From: Candidatus Saccharimonadia bacterium
GTDB taxonomy: Bacteria > Patescibacteriota > Saccharimonadia > Saccharimonadales > Saccharimonadaceae
Length of the DNA: 36,325 nt
Reading direction: 5' to 3'
NCBI GenBank assembly: GCA_023262335.1
Contig: JALRBE010000009.1
Location: forward strand, 1-36,325
The position numbers and the translations under genes are program-made. Every line of letters starts with the position of its first letter. Position 1 is the first letter of the stretch. This document shows positions 1 to 8,994 of this stretch, one piece after another. The notes under the pieces are model-generated. The model worked only from the letters and a program-made list of their open reading frames with translations. It searched no databases and was not told the DNA's origin.

Positions 1-1059
1 TACATGTTGTCGGTGAACTCATACCGGCCGGTGTATGGCAGCTTGCCAGCGACGACCAATCCGGACACGGCAAAATACGTCAGGAGCAGCGTCTGGAAAC
101 ACTCGGCGGTGTACTGTCCGGGTAGCGCGGCGCCGTCGAAGAAGCCGCAGGTACAGGTGACCGGCGATGACGTGCGCGTGGGTGGCAAGATAGAAACCAG
201 CTATTCGACGTATCCGGTCGCAGGGCTCACGACGCGCTTTGGCAGTTGGGGGCAGTACGCCTCGTACTCCGTCGGCACGGTGACCGGCTTCGCCACGCAA
301 GCGGCGCTTCGCGGCAGCGGTATCGCGGACGGCGGGCCTGCAAGAGACTACAGCGCGCTGACGTTCGCGAACGTCACGTCGCCGTTCGGTGGCTACGCGC
401 CAACCAAAAGCGCCGTGAATTCGCCTGGCGCTACCGGAGTCAAGCAGCTGTTCATGCCGCTCGCGAACGCGACGCCCGTGACGGCGCCGACGCTTGCCGG
501 TCCTGCGTCGGTTGAGATTTCTCGCATTGGCAGCAGCAAGAAGCCGTATCTCGTGTCGGGACCCGTATCGATTACGGCGGGCACGCCTGCCGAGATGCCT
601 GCCGGCAAGACCGTCATTTTGGTAGCAACGGGGACGGTGACCATACGGAGCGATTTGCGCTACACGCCGGCGGCGCTGGACGCGCGGCTCGGGCTTGGGC
701 AGATTCCGCAGCTTGTCATTATCGCGCCGAATATCCACATCGCGGAGAACGTCCGGAACATCGACGCTTGGCTGATCGCCGACAGCGACAACGGGACGAT
801 CGATACCTGCGAACCTCGGTCCTCGGCGACACTGAGCCCGACGGTCTGCCGCGACCAGCTGGTGGTGAACGGTCCGGTCGTCACGGACAAGCTCAAGCTG
901 CATCGTACTGCCGGTGCTGAGTCCGGGCAAGAAGACAATCCGGCGGAGCGGTTCAATAACAGGGGCGATTCCTACTTATGGGCGCTGAATTACCTCCGCG
1001 ATAATAACCAGAGCAATCTCATAACGACGAACAGAACGGAGTTACCGCCACGGTACTGA
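1..1059 (+). CDS. secreted beta-rich surface protein, 3' part (partial)
   Basis: The reading frame is open to the window edge, so the true start probably lies upstream; the first in-frame ATG is at base 4. At least 351 residues are visible, ending at TGA 1057-1059. The composition is rich in Gly, Ala, Thr, Ser and Val. Repeated short beta-strand-like stretches such as GTVTIRSDL and IPQLVIIAPNIHI suggest a secreted beta-helix or adhesin-like fold. The C-terminal part (NGPVVTDKLKLHRTAG, then PAERFN and SYLWALNYL) resembles from memory a conserved ending of hypothetical CPR surface proteins encoded next to pilus genes; I have no formal family name. It lies 5 bases before the next gene and upstream of pilM in the same direction, so a pilus-associated or surface role is inferred. 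No enzyme motif was seen. Confidence 0.6.
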   Translation, partial: YMLSVNSYRPVYGSLPATTNPDTAKYVRSSVWKHSAVYCPGSAAPSKKPQVQVTGDDVRVGGKIETSYSTYPVAGLTTRFGSWGQYASYSVGTVTGFATQAALRGSGIADGGPARDYSALTFANVTSPFGGYAPTKSAVNSPGATGVKQLFMPLANATPVTAPTLAGPASVEISRIGSSKKPYLVSGPVSITAGTPAEMPAGKTVILVATGTVTIRSDLRYTPAALDARLGLGQIPQLVIIAPNIHIAENVRNIDAWLIADSDNGTIDTCEPRSSATLSPTVCRDQLVVNGPVVTDKLKLHRTAGAESGQEDNPAERFNNRGDSYLWALNYLRDNNQSNLITTNRTELPPRY

Positions 1060-1064
1060 CGCCT

Positions 1065-2069
1065 ATGAAAACGAACGAACCTGAAGCAATCAAAGAAGTG
1101 TCGCAACAATCTGGCGAGGGCCGGCGAAAGCTGCCTGCGCGCCGTAAGCGGATGATCGCAGCGGTCACGGCCGCAGCGGTGATTGTGGTCGGCGCGGGAG
1201 CGGTCATCTACTCAATGGTCGTCGATACCCCTGAAAAACTGCTTGCGGACAGTCTGTATAATACGTTCAGTCTAAAAAAGGTGACGTACGAGGCGACACT
1301 GGACAATCCGGCGGCAGACCCGTTGAAGGCTGAGTCGAGGAAGCTGACGGCCACGGGGCGGTACGCCAGTGATGTCGGCCACGGGGCGACCCTTACCACG
1401 ACGTTGCCATTGTCTGGGTATGACCTCTCGATCGTCGCCGAAGCGGTGCTTGTGAACGACGGCGACGCGTACGTGAACTACAAGGATATTACGTACATGC
1501 CAGTGTCCGGCGGCGCCTTGCCAGGGCATATTGACGACGCCATGCAGGCGTCGACCAAAAGCATGCTCACCAACAAATGGCTGAAGACGGAAGCCGAGGA
1601 GCTCCGAGTTGGCAGCAGCTGCGAGCTTGGCGCGTTCCAGAAGCTCCAAAAGGAGCCTTCACTGGCCAGGGATCTGGTCGGCGCGGTGCAGCGTGCCGGG
1701 GGCATGCGAATAGGCACCAAGGACGCCACTGACAGCGAGGTGACGCTTACGGCAATGCCGAAGCCCGAAAAAGCGGCAGATGCTTTGGCGGCATACAAGG
1801 AGACGTCGTTTTACAAAGATATCCTGGCGTGCAGCGGGTCGGAAGAGACGGCGCTGCAGGGCGTCAGCGACGTGATCCTGAAAGGATCGTTTGAACTGCG
1901 GATCGACAAGAAGGCGCGGCTGATCAAGGAGCTACGCCTGACGCACGGCGAAGAGGGTGGCAAGGCGACGCTACGCGTGGCGATCAAACCGGCATCTGAC
2001 GTTACGGTGGACATACCCAAGGGCGCTGTCAGTAGCCTGGCTCCTGTCGCCCCTGTGCCAAGCAACTAA
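1065..2069 (+). CDS. membrane-anchored extracytoplasmic protein of unknown function
   Basis: This is a 334-residue protein with a short basic cytoplasmic N-terminus (KLPARRKRM) and one hydrophobic segment at about residues 27-50. The remaining 280 or so residues should lie outside the cell. The soluble part has alternating polar beta-strand-like stretches and ends with DVTVDIPKGAVSSL. That ending is reminiscent of LolA/LppX-like or DUF6612-type folds, but this is only a guess. It starts 5 bases after the preceding stop, so the two genes are probably one transcription unit. A separate promoter-like -10 (TATCAT, 2101-2106) follows before pilM, so it may not be part of the pilus operon proper. 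No catalytic motif was seen. Confidence 0.6.
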   Translation: MKTNEPEAIKEVSQQSGEGRRKLPARRKRMIAAVTAAAVIVVGAGAVIYSMVVDTPEKLLADSLYNTFSLKKVTYEATLDNPAADPLKAESRKLTATGRYASDVGHGATLTTTLPLSGYDLSIVAEAVLVNDGDAYVNYKDITYMPVSGGALPGHIDDAMQASTKSMLTNKWLKTEAEELRVGSSCELGAFQKLQKEPSLARDLVGAVQRAGGMRIGTKDATDSEVTLTAMPKPEKAADALAAYKETSFYKDILACSGSEETALQGVSDVILKGSFELRIDKKARLIKELRLTHGEEGGKATLRVAIKPASDVTVDIPKGAVSSLAPVAPVPSN

Positions 2070-2100
2070 AAATCCCTTTTCCATACCATGACGCTTATGG

Positions 2101-2106
2101 TATCAT
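2101..2106 (+). promoter_or_regulatory. -10 element for pilM, very short leader
   Basis: TATCAT sits 10 bases before the pilM ATG at 2117, so the predicted transcript would carry only about 4 untranslated bases. No Shine-Dalgarno is seen before pilM. No clear -35 is visible. Confidence 0.5.
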
Positions 2107-2116
2107 TAGGACTATT

Positions 2117-3160
2117 ATGGCGATTATAAAAGGCGTGGGCGATTTCTTCGGTCTGGACATAGGCACTGCCGGGGTACGTGTCGTGCAGCTTGCTCCTGGG
2201 GCGAACGGCCGCTGGTCCCTGAAGCATTACGGGTACGCTCCTATCGATCTCAAGACGGCGCTGGCGGATTCGGCGGAGGCCAAACAACGGCTTTCCGAAG
2301 TGATCATGACGGTCGTTGGGCAGAGCGGCATCAAGACCAAAGCGGTAGCCATAGGGCTGCCTGCGACCAAGACCTTCGTGACGGTCATCGACGTGCCGAG
2401 CACGAGCGTGCCTGATTTGAAAAGCACCTTGCGGTACCAGTTGGACCAGTATATTCCGATGGCCGTGGACGATGCCAAGGTGGACTGGGCGGTACTCGGG
2501 CAGTCTCCGCAGGACCCCGCGTTGCACGAAGTCCTGATCGCGAGCACCGCGGCGTCGTACGCGGAAGAACGGCTTGAACTGATCGAAGGGCTTGGTTTCG
2601 ACGTGATTGCTGCCGAACCGGAACCGCTCGCGACCATGCGCTCGGTACTGACTCCCGGCGCGAAGGACGCGCAGGTAATCGTGGATATGGGCGAACAGTC
2701 GGTAAACGTCGTTGTCAGCTACGGCGACATGCCACGCTTGGTGCGAACGATACCGAACGGCTTGAGCACGCTGACGCATGCGGCCGTTCAGAACTTAGGC
2801 GTCGAAGAAGACCAGGCGCGCCAGTTCATCTTGAAATTCGGCCTTGCCAGCGACAAGCTCGAAGGCAAAATCCCGCAGGCACTAGCTGGCACTCTTGACG
2901 GCTTTACGTCAGAGCTGTCAAAGTCAATCAAGTTCTTCCAAACCAAGTACACGTCTTTGACCGTCGGCAATATCGTCCTGGTGGGCTACGCGGGGACGAT
3001 TCCGCAGATGGCGGAATACTTGTCGAACAAATTGGGAATCCAGGTTTCGGTCGCGAATCCTTGGCAGTTCGTTGCGGCGCCGACCGACCCGAACTTCGTG
3101 GCGAACACGACTGAGTTTGCCGTTGCCGTCGGTTTGGCGCAGCGGGGAGGCGACTTATGA
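2117..3160 (+). CDS. pilM: type IV pilus assembly protein PilM
   Basis: PilM is the cytoplasmic actin-like ATPase of the type IV pilus alignment complex. It binds the N-terminal INLxP motif of PilN and links the inner-membrane PilN-PilO pair to the motor. The 347 residues match the family's usual length. The N-terminus carries the phosphate-1 type motif FFGLDIGTAGVRVVQL at residues 11-26, and later stretches (VIVDMGEQSVNVVV, VLVGYAGTIPQMAEYLS) fit the phosphate-2 and adenosine segments of the actin fold. It is the first gene of the pilus cluster, and its end overlaps pilN by 4 bases (ATGA), so translational coupling is likely. The start at 2117 is supported by the -10 just upstream. Confidence 0.93.
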   Translation: MAIIKGVGDFFGLDIGTAGVRVVQLAPGANGRWSLKHYGYAPIDLKTALADSAEAKQRLSEVIMTVVGQSGIKTKAVAIGLPATKTFVTVIDVPSTSVPDLKSTLRYQLDQYIPMAVDDAKVDWAVLGQSPQDPALHEVLIASTAASYAEERLELIEGLGFDVIAAEPEPLATMRSVLTPGAKDAQVIVDMGEQSVNVVVSYGDMPRLVRTIPNGLSTLTHAAVQNLGVEEDQARQFILKFGLASDKLEGKIPQALAGTLDGFTSELSKSIKFFQTKYTSLTVGNIVLVGYAGTIPQMAEYLSNKLGIQVSVANPWQFVAAPTDPNFVANTTEFAVAVGLAQRGGDL

Positions 3161-3888
3161 TAGAAATCAATCTCGTCCCTGACGTCAAACAGGAATTCAT
3201 ACGAGCAAAGCGCGTTAGGAATCTTGTGGTTTCCGGAGCGGTACTGGTCGGAATCGCTGCTATTGGGATCGTGGTACTGCTTGCCGTTTATCTGTACGGA
3301 GTTCAGACGCTCCGCTCGAGCTTGGCGAACGATGCTATCAAGGAGAACTCTTCCAAGTTGCAAAAGACCCCTGACCTTGCGAACATACTGACGATCCAAG
3401 GCCAGCTCGCGAGTCTCAGCTCGCTGCACGACCAAAAAAACGTCGGATCCCGCGTGTTCGAGGTACTGCAGGCGATCAATCCGTCAGCACCGAACCAAGT
3501 CACGTTCTCGACCGTCAAATTCGACGCGACGACCGGCATCGTTCATTTGGACGCACAGGCCGCCGGCGGCTACGTCGCGGCGGATGTCTTCGAGAAGACG
3601 GTACGAGCGATCACGTTTACCTACCAGGTGGAGGGCGACAACAACGCGACGAGCAAACCGCTTGTTACCGACGTGTTGTTGTCTGGTCTCAGCTACGGCG
3701 AAGATGCCAGTGGCAAAAAAGTTTTGCGGTTCTCGGCCGATCTGACGTACAGTCCGGAACTGTTCCAGGTCTCGTCGAAGGAAGTCCGCATCGAGCGGCC
3801 GGATTATCAGAACGCGACGGACTCGTTCAAGTACCTGCCAGGCAGTTTGTTCAGTAGTCGTGCGACCGACATAGGGGAGGGACAGTAA
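3157..3888 (+). CDS. pilN: type IV pilus assembly protein PilN
   Basis: PilN is a bitopic inner-membrane protein that pairs with PilO and docks on PilM through a short N-terminal motif. Here the first residues MIEINLVPD contain the INLVP version of that motif. A basic stretch and one membrane helix follow at about residues 25-48. The rest (about 195 residues) would lie outside the membrane and includes a possible coiled region. At 243 residues it is longer than typical proteobacterial PilN (about 180-200). It overlaps pilM by 4 bases and shares one base with pilO (TAATG), which indicates one polycistronic message. The assignment rests on the INLxP motif, topology and position. Confidence 0.85.
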   Translation: MIEINLVPDVKQEFIRAKRVRNLVVSGAVLVGIAAIGIVVLLAVYLYGVQTLRSSLANDAIKENSSKLQKTPDLANILTIQGQLASLSSLHDQKNVGSRVFEVLQAINPSAPNQVTFSTVKFDATTGIVHLDAQAAGGYVAADVFEKTVRAITFTYQVEGDNNATSKPLVTDVLLSGLSYGEDASGKKVLRFSADLTYSPELFQVSSKEVRIERPDYQNATDSFKYLPGSLFSSRATDIGEGQ

Positions 3889-4595
3889 TGGATAATACCG
3901 TGTCGGCAGGCGTGCGAAAACGGCAGCAAATCAAACGGGCGAACAGGACGATGTTCCTTTGGATAGCCGGAGTTTCGGCGATTGTCGGGGTGGCCGTCGT
4001 TTTGTCGATTTTCCTCGTGCAAAAGATCGTGTTTGGCGAAAAAGTCATCGCCGAGAAGAACAAGACGGTCGACGTGCTGCAAAAGAACCTGCAAGCGGTT
4101 GACGGATTGAAGCAGAATATCAACGTGTTGAACACGAACGAGGCATTGAATAAAACGAAACTCAAAGAAACCGACACGGCAATCCAATCCGTCCTAGACG
4201 CGCTGCCGGCAAACGCGAACCCGACGGCGTTGGCATCGTCGTTGCAAACGAAGTTGCTCGCGGGTATTCCGGGAGTGACCCTTGAGGCGCTCAGCGTCGA
4301 TTCGCCTGGCGTCACGACGGGCGCGGCGGCGCCAGCGGCGCCTACGGGTACAGGCACGACAAGCACGGGCGCGGCGAACCAGATCAACTACAGCTTTTCG
4401 GTGAGTGCCGGCGCTAATAATTACGATGCGCTCAGGCAAGTATTGGCGCGCGTCGAGCGGTCGATCCGACCGTTCAACAACCAGATGGTAAGCATCGAAA
4501 CGCAGGGCGAGAAGTTGACGATGAAAGTCGACGGCGCAAGCTACTACGAACTGGCGCGTACGCTCGAACTCAAAGACAAGGTGGTAAAACCATGA
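3888..4595 (+). CDS. pilO: type IV pilus assembly protein PilO-like
   Basis: This is a 235-residue protein with a basic N-terminus, a membrane helix at about residues 22-46 (MFLWIAGVSAIVGVAVVLSIF), a coiled-coil-like stretch at about 50-100 and a C-terminal ferredoxin-like domain expected for PilO. PilO forms heterodimers with PilN and aligns the pilus motor. An Ala/Thr/Gly-rich linker (GAAAPAAPTGTGTTSTG) lies near residues 145-162, between coil and C-terminal domain. It overlaps pilN by 1 base and the next gene by 4 bases (ATGA). Sequence conservation in PilO is low, so the call depends mainly on gene order and topology. Confidence 0.8.
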   Translation: MDNTVSAGVRKRQQIKRANRTMFLWIAGVSAIVGVAVVLSIFLVQKIVFGEKVIAEKNKTVDVLQKNLQAVDGLKQNINVLNTNEALNKTKLKETDTAIQSVLDALPANANPTALASSLQTKLLAGIPGVTLEALSVDSPGVTTGAAAPAAPTGTGTTSTGAANQINYSFSVSAGANNYDALRQVLARVERSIRPFNNQMVSIETQGEKLTMKVDGASYYELARTLELKDKVVKP

Positions 4596-4810
4596 AACGC
4601 AGTGATATAGCGGCGATCGTATTCATAGCCAGCACGAGTGTCATTATCGCGTATTTCGTCGCGAACGCGATCGTCGGCAGTCCGTCGTCGAAGAACGAAA
4701 CCGTCAAGACGGCAGACCCTATTACGGCCGAGATCGAGGAACCAAAGCCATCTATCTTTAACGAGGAAGCGATTAATCCTACCGTCGAGGTAACGATCGG
4801 TGATGAATAG
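4592..4810 (+). CDS. small single-pass membrane protein in the pilus operon (PilP position)
   Basis: This 72-residue protein has a membrane helix at about residues 6-28 (IAAIVFIASTSVIIAYFVANAIV) followed by an acidic, Pro/Glu-containing tail of about 44 residues. It overlaps the pilO gene by 4 bases and precedes pilB by 24 bases, so it is surely co-expressed with the pilus genes. It occupies the place where PilP sits in diderm loci. It has no lipobox and is far shorter than PilP, so homology cannot be claimed. A monoderm would not need a secretin-binding PilP, and this protein may be a reduced replacement that stabilises PilN-PilO; that is inference. Confidence 0.7.
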   Translation: MKRSDIAAIVFIASTSVIIAYFVANAIVGSPSSKNETVKTADPITAEIEEPKPSIFNEEAINPTVEVTIGDE

Positions 4811-4834
4811 CCGTCGGGTGCAGGAAGACGAAAC

Positions 4835-6598
4835 GTGGCATTACTGACGACGGAAATCCAAAGCAAGCTGACGGCGCTTCTTATTGAAGAAGGCCTCGTG
4901 TCGCAAGCGGTGCTCGACGCCGCGCGGCAAGAGTCCGAGGAGACGAAGAAGCCGTTCTTCGAACTGTTGACGGAGCGTCGGATCATCGACGAGGAGATGC
5001 TAACCCATGCGCTTGCCCAGCTTTCAGGCGTGCCGTACGTAAACCTGACGAACAGTATCATCAGCCAGCAAGTCCTTGACTTGATTCCGGAGGACGTCGC
5101 CGAGCGGTTCATGACCGTACCGCTCGCGGAACTGCAAAACAGGCTGGCGGTGGCGATGGTCGACGCGAGCAACGTCCAAGCCGTCGACTATCTTTCGAAT
5201 CTCATCGAGCGGCCATTGAAAGTATTCATGGCATCGGAAGTCGGCGTGCGTCACATACTCGACCAGTACAAGACGGATCTTTCCACGGTCAACGAGGCGG
5301 CGAACGCGTCGCAACAGGAAGCCGACCGCGAAGAAGAGAGCAATATAAAGACGATCGTTCAGGACTCGCCGATCAGCCGTGCGCTGTCGACCATACTTGA
5401 GTACGCGGTCAAGTCTCGGGCGAGCGACATCCATATCGAGCCGCTCGATTCGGCCCTCAAAATTCGTTGCCGCGTGGACGGCGTGTTGCGTGAGGTCATG
5501 CAGTTGCCGAAGGCGATCGAACCCGCGCTTGTCAGCCGTATCAAAATCCTTTCCGACCTGAAAATCGACGAGCATAGGGTGCCACAGGACGGTCAGTTCG
5601 CCGTGAAGGTGGCAAACAAGGAAGTCGACCTTCGTGTCGCGATCAGCCCGGTTGTTTGGGGCGAGCAAGTGGTGATCCGTCTGCTCGACAAATCCGGGAC
5701 CGCGCTCGACCTTGAGGCGATGGGCTATGCAGGCAGGGCTCTGCGCGCGATTCAAAAAGGCGTCAGACGGCCAAACGGCATGGTGTTGACGTCCGGTCCG
5801 ACCGGAAGTGGCAAGTCAACGAGCCTGTACGCCCTCATACAAGAGGTGAAGGACGACACGGTCAACATCGTCACCCTGGAAGACCCTGTTGAATACAAGA
5901 TGAGCGGCGTGAACCAAATACAAGTCAATAGCGACGTCGGGCTGACGTTCGCGACCGGTTTGCGGTCGATTCTGCGACAGGACCCGAATATCGTCATGGT
6001 CGGCGAGATCCGCGACGGCGAGACGGCGAACCTCGCCATACAGGCGGCGCTGACAGGACACTTGGTACTCAGCACGTTGCACACGAACAGTGCGGCGGGC
6101 GTCTTGCCGCGCTTGCTCGACATGCAGATCGAGCCGTTCCTTATTGCCAGCACCGTCAATACTATCATTGGCCAGCGCTTGGTGCGCCGGGTTTCCGCTA
6201 AGCGTGACGCGTACCAGTCAAACCCTATAGAAACGCAGAATATCCTCGCGACCGTCGGGCACCTGTTGCCAAAGACGCCGGCCGAAGTCGCTCAGGTTTC
6301 GGCGGATCTTGGCTATAAAGACTTGCCACTTGCCGGTCAAAACGCTTATACTCTAGTCAAGGGTAAAGATACCCCAGCGACCCCAAGAGGATACAGTGGT
6401 CGCGCAGGGTTGTATGAAGTCATGGACGTCAGCGAGTCGATTCAACAGTTGATTACCGCTCGCGCGACTTCAAGCCAAATACAGAAACAAGCGATCGCCG
6501 AAGGCATGATCACGATGCGCCAAGACGGATACCTGAAGGCGCTGCAAGGAATAACGACGCTCGAAGAAGTCAACAGGGTAACGGCTGACACGGCATAA
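4835..6598 (+). CDS. pilB: type IV pilus extension ATPase PilB (GspE family)
   Basis: PilB is the hexameric cytoplasmic ATPase that powers pilus polymerisation through PilC. The 587 residues contain an N-terminal GspE/PilB MshEN-type domain (about 10-140), Walker A GPTGSGKS at 321-328, the Asp-box VTLEDPVEY near 347, Walker B GEIRDGET from 390, and the His-box region LSTLHTNSA. The start is GTG at 4835, supported by AGGAAG at 4822-4827. The tetracysteine zinc motif usual between the His-box and the C-terminal GYxGR element is absent: residues 451-525 have no cysteine, although GYSGRAGLYEV is kept. pilT follows after 8 bases. Confidence 0.94.
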   Translation: MALLTTEIQSKLTALLIEEGLVSQAVLDAARQESEETKKPFFELLTERRIIDEEMLTHALAQLSGVPYVNLTNSIISQQVLDLIPEDVAERFMTVPLAELQNRLAVAMVDASNVQAVDYLSNLIERPLKVFMASEVGVRHILDQYKTDLSTVNEAANASQQEADREEESNIKTIVQDSPISRALSTILEYAVKSRASDIHIEPLDSALKIRCRVDGVLREVMQLPKAIEPALVSRIKILSDLKIDEHRVPQDGQFAVKVANKEVDLRVAISPVVWGEQVVIRLLDKSGTALDLEAMGYAGRALRAIQKGVRRPNGMVLTSGPTGSGKSTSLYALIQEVKDDTVNIVTLEDPVEYKMSGVNQIQVNSDVGLTFATGLRSILRQDPNIVMVGEIRDGETANLAIQAALTGHLVLSTLHTNSAAGVLPRLLDMQIEPFLIASTVNTIIGQRLVRRVSAKRDAYQSNPIETQNILATVGHLLPKTPAEVAQVSADLGYKDLPLAGQNAYTLVKGKDTPATPRGYSGRAGLYEVMDVSESIQQLITARATSSQIQKQAIAEGMITMRQDGYLKALQGITTLEEVNRVTADTA

Positions 6599-6606
6599 GG
6601 GGGGGT

Positions 6607-7677
6607 ATGGTAAACCAAGAACTGAGAATCGAGATCTTACTTGAAGAAGTCGTGCGCCGACGCGCGTCCGACCTTCATATTCAGGTCGGGCTGCCACCGA
6701 TGCTTCGGGTCGACGGTTCCTTGACGGCGTTCCCAGGCTTTGACGCGCTCGACGCCTCAGCGGTCGAGACGCTTTTGTTCTCGATTCTTGACCAAGAGCA
6801 GCAGCAGATTCTCGACAAGGACAAAGAGTTCGACTTCAGCTTCGCGTTCGGCACTCTTGGCCGATTCCGCGTGAACGCGTATCACGAGCGAGGTAACCTC
6901 GCTGCCGCGCTCAGGTTCATCCCGAACGAAATCAAAACGATCAGCGAGCTCGGCGTGCCTCCGGTCGTCATGAACTTTTCAAGCTATCCTCGCGGTCTCG
7001 TGTTGGTGACGGGGCCGACCGGCAGCGGCAAATCAACGACGCTTGCCGCGCTCGTCGACAAACTCAATACCGACACCGCGCAGCACATCATTACCATCGA
7101 AGATCCTATAGAATTCACGCACAAATCGAAGAAGTCGGTCGTCGTGCAGCGCGAAGTGCATTACGATACGTACAGCTTTTCGGCAGCGCTCCGCTCGAGC
7201 CTTCGTCAGGACCCCGACGTCGTGCTTATCGGCGAGATGCGCGATCTTGAAACGATCAGCGCCGCCATTACCATCGCAGAGACGGGCCACCTCGTGCTCG
7301 CTTCGTTGCACACGAACAGCGCCGCCCAGTCGATCGACCGTATGATCGACGTATTTCCGCCGCATCAGCAATCACAAATCAGGGCGCAACTTGCGAACAT
7401 CCTCATGGGCATATGCTCGCAGCGGCTCGTGCCGACCATCGGCGGCGGACGCATCGTGGCTGCCGAGGTGCTCGTCGCCAACCCGGCAGTCCGTAATATC
7501 ATCCGCGAAGGCAAGACGCACCAGCTCGACGCGGTCATTCAGACTGGTGCCGACGCGGGCATGCAGACCATGGATCGCACCTTGGTCGGCTTGGTACAGA
7601 GCGGCGTGGTCACCTATGACGACGCGCGCAGCTTTGCCGTTGATGTCAGCGAGTTCGAACGGTTAATGCGGGGGTAA
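6607..7677 (+). CDS. pilT: type IV pilus retraction ATPase PilT
   Basis: PilT is the ATPase that disassembles pili and drives twitching motility and DNA uptake. The 356 residues match the usual length. Visible motifs are the N-terminal ASDLHIQVG strand, Walker A GPTGSGKS at 136-143, the Asp-box TIEDPIEF near 164, Walker B GEMRD at 209-213, and the His-box SLHTNSA. The C-terminal stretch AVRNIIREGKTHQL corresponds to the AIRNLIRE motif characteristic of PilT and required for retraction. This separates it from PilB and the GspE proteins of type II secretion. It sits 8 bases after pilB and 6 bases before pilC, so it is co-transcribed. A dedicated retraction motor implies dynamic pili. Confidence 0.95.
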   Translation: MVNQELRIEILLEEVVRRRASDLHIQVGLPPMLRVDGSLTAFPGFDALDASAVETLLFSILDQEQQQILDKDKEFDFSFAFGTLGRFRVNAYHERGNLAAALRFIPNEIKTISELGVPPVVMNFSSYPRGLVLVTGPTGSGKSTTLAALVDKLNTDTAQHIITIEDPIEFTHKSKKSVVVQREVHYDTYSFSAALRSSLRQDPDVVLIGEMRDLETISAAITIAETGHLVLASLHTNSAAQSIDRMIDVFPPHQQSQIRAQLANILMGICSQRLVPTIGGGRIVAAEVLVANPAVRNIIREGKTHQLDAVIQTGADAGMQTMDRTLVGLVQSGVVTYDDARSFAVDVSEFERLMRG

Positions 7678-7683
7678 TCAAAC

Positions 7684-8895
7684 ATGCGCAAATTCCATTA
7701 CGAGGCACGAGACGGCAGCACTGACAAAGTCGTGAAGGCGTTCGTGCAGGCCGAGTCGGAGAGAGACGCCGCCAAGCTGCTGATCGGGCAGAATTTCACG
7801 CCTCTTGAGATCACCGAGGTCGATGAGAACGGGGGCATGTTCGAGAAGTTCAAGCATCGGATCACCACGAAAGACAAAGTCGTTTTCACGAGGCAGCTTG
7901 CCACTCTGATCGCCGCAGGCTTGCCGCTCTCGCAGAGCTTGCGGTCGCTGGTCGATCAGACGCAGAATCCGCGTATGAAAGGGGTGGTTCAGGAAATCAT
8001 CGCGTCGGTCGAAGGTGGTTCTTCGCTTCATGATTCCTTCGCCAAGCATCCCGCGGTGTTCAATCAACTATTCCTGGCGTTGGTCGCGTCCGGAGAAGTC
8101 TCCGGTACGCTCGACGAGGCGCTGCAGAGCGTCGCCAACCAGCAGGAAAAAGACGCTGCCATCATGAGCCGTATCAGGGGTGCTCTGACGTACCCTGTCA
8201 TCGTGTTGTTCGTGATTTTCGGCGTGTTGATATTCATGTTGGTCACGGTCGTTCCCCAGGTAGAAAAACTGTATAAGGACCTGCATCAGACGCTTCCGTT
8301 CATCACGCAGGCGATCGTGTCGGTTTCGGGCTTCGTGACGCAATACTGGTGGGCGGTTCTGCTTGCTTTGGCGTTCGTTCTGTCGGGCGCCATCAAATAT
8401 TTCCGGAGCGAAGGCGGCAAGCAGACGCTTGACGCGATCAAACTGAACGTGCCGCTGTTCAAAGGGTTGTTCCGTAGGCTGTACATGGCCCGCTTCACAA
8501 GGACTGGCGAAACGCTGCTCCGAGCAGGTGTCAGCATGCTCGACATGTTGGCGATTGCCAGCACGGCCGTCAACAACAGGCTCATAAGCGCCGAGATCGA
8601 CGCCGCGGCAGAGAAGGTGAAAGGAGGCAAAGACCTCTCGACGTCTCTTGCTGCTGGCGAGTATTTCCCGCAACTTGTCCCGCAGATGATCGGCATCGGC
8701 GAAAAATCCGGCCGTATCGACGAAATGCTTGGCAAGACGGCGAAGATTTACGAAGACGAGCTCGACGAGGAAATCAGGACGATATCGACGGCGATCGAGC
8801 CGATTCTCATGGTAGTGCTCGCGATAGTCGCGGGCGGCATGGTCGCGGCGATCCTGCTGCCTATTTACAGCCTCGTGAACACGATCCGCATTTAA
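7684..8895 (+). CDS. pilC: type IV pilus platform protein PilC (GspF family)
   Basis: PilC is the polytopic inner-membrane platform turned by PilB/PilT. The 403 residues show two T2SSF domains. The first is around 60-185 (RQLATLIAAGLPLSQSLRSL) and the second around 265-390 (FTRTGETLLRAGVSMLDML). Strong membrane segments follow each domain (VIVLFVIFGVLIFMLVTVV, and IEPILMVVLAIVAGGMVAA near the C-terminus), with another near YWWAVLLALAFVLSGAI. The N-terminal MRKFHYEARDGS is typical of the family. It lies 6 bases after pilT and ends the motor segment; a 99-base gap with its own signals separates it from the pilin gene. Confidence 0.94.
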   Translation: MRKFHYEARDGSTDKVVKAFVQAESERDAAKLLIGQNFTPLEITEVDENGGMFEKFKHRITTKDKVVFTRQLATLIAAGLPLSQSLRSLVDQTQNPRMKGVVQEIIASVEGGSSLHDSFAKHPAVFNQLFLALVASGEVSGTLDEALQSVANQQEKDAAIMSRIRGALTYPVIVLFVIFGVLIFMLVTVVPQVEKLYKDLHQTLPFITQAIVSVSGFVTQYWWAVLLALAFVLSGAIKYFRSEGGKQTLDAIKLNVPLFKGLFRRLYMARFTRTGETLLRAGVSMLDMLAIASTAVNNRLISAEIDAAAEKVKGGKDLSTSLAAGEYFPQLVPQMIGIGEKSGRIDEMLGKTAKIYEDELDEEIRTISTAIEPILMVVLAIVAGGMVAAILLPIYSLVNTIRI

Positions 8896-8994
8896 TCTGG
8901 ACATGCCGTAGCACGTGGTGTACGATTATAAACGTTACCATTATTAATACGTAAGCATCATATAACGACACGTTCATAGAAAGGTGGAAATTCC
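8896..8994 (+). promoter_or_regulatory. intergenic control region before the main pilin gene
   Basis: This 99-base AT-rich gap separates pilC from the pilin candidate. It holds several -10-like sequences (TGTACGAT at 8919-8926, TATTAA near 8942, CATATAA near 8959) and an AAGGTGG ribosome-binding sequence at 8981-8987. A separate promoter would let the pilin be made in excess of the assembly machinery. Which -10 is used cannot be decided from sequence. Confidence 0.4.

Noticed and set aside
19..930. Long minus-strand ORF, Arg-rich
   Set aside because: It is a shadow of the surface-protein gene; composition is Arg/Ala/Val-rich without motifs. The same applies to 2066-2779, 8068-8904, 8974-9903, 12959-13933 and 26218-27282 on the minus strand.
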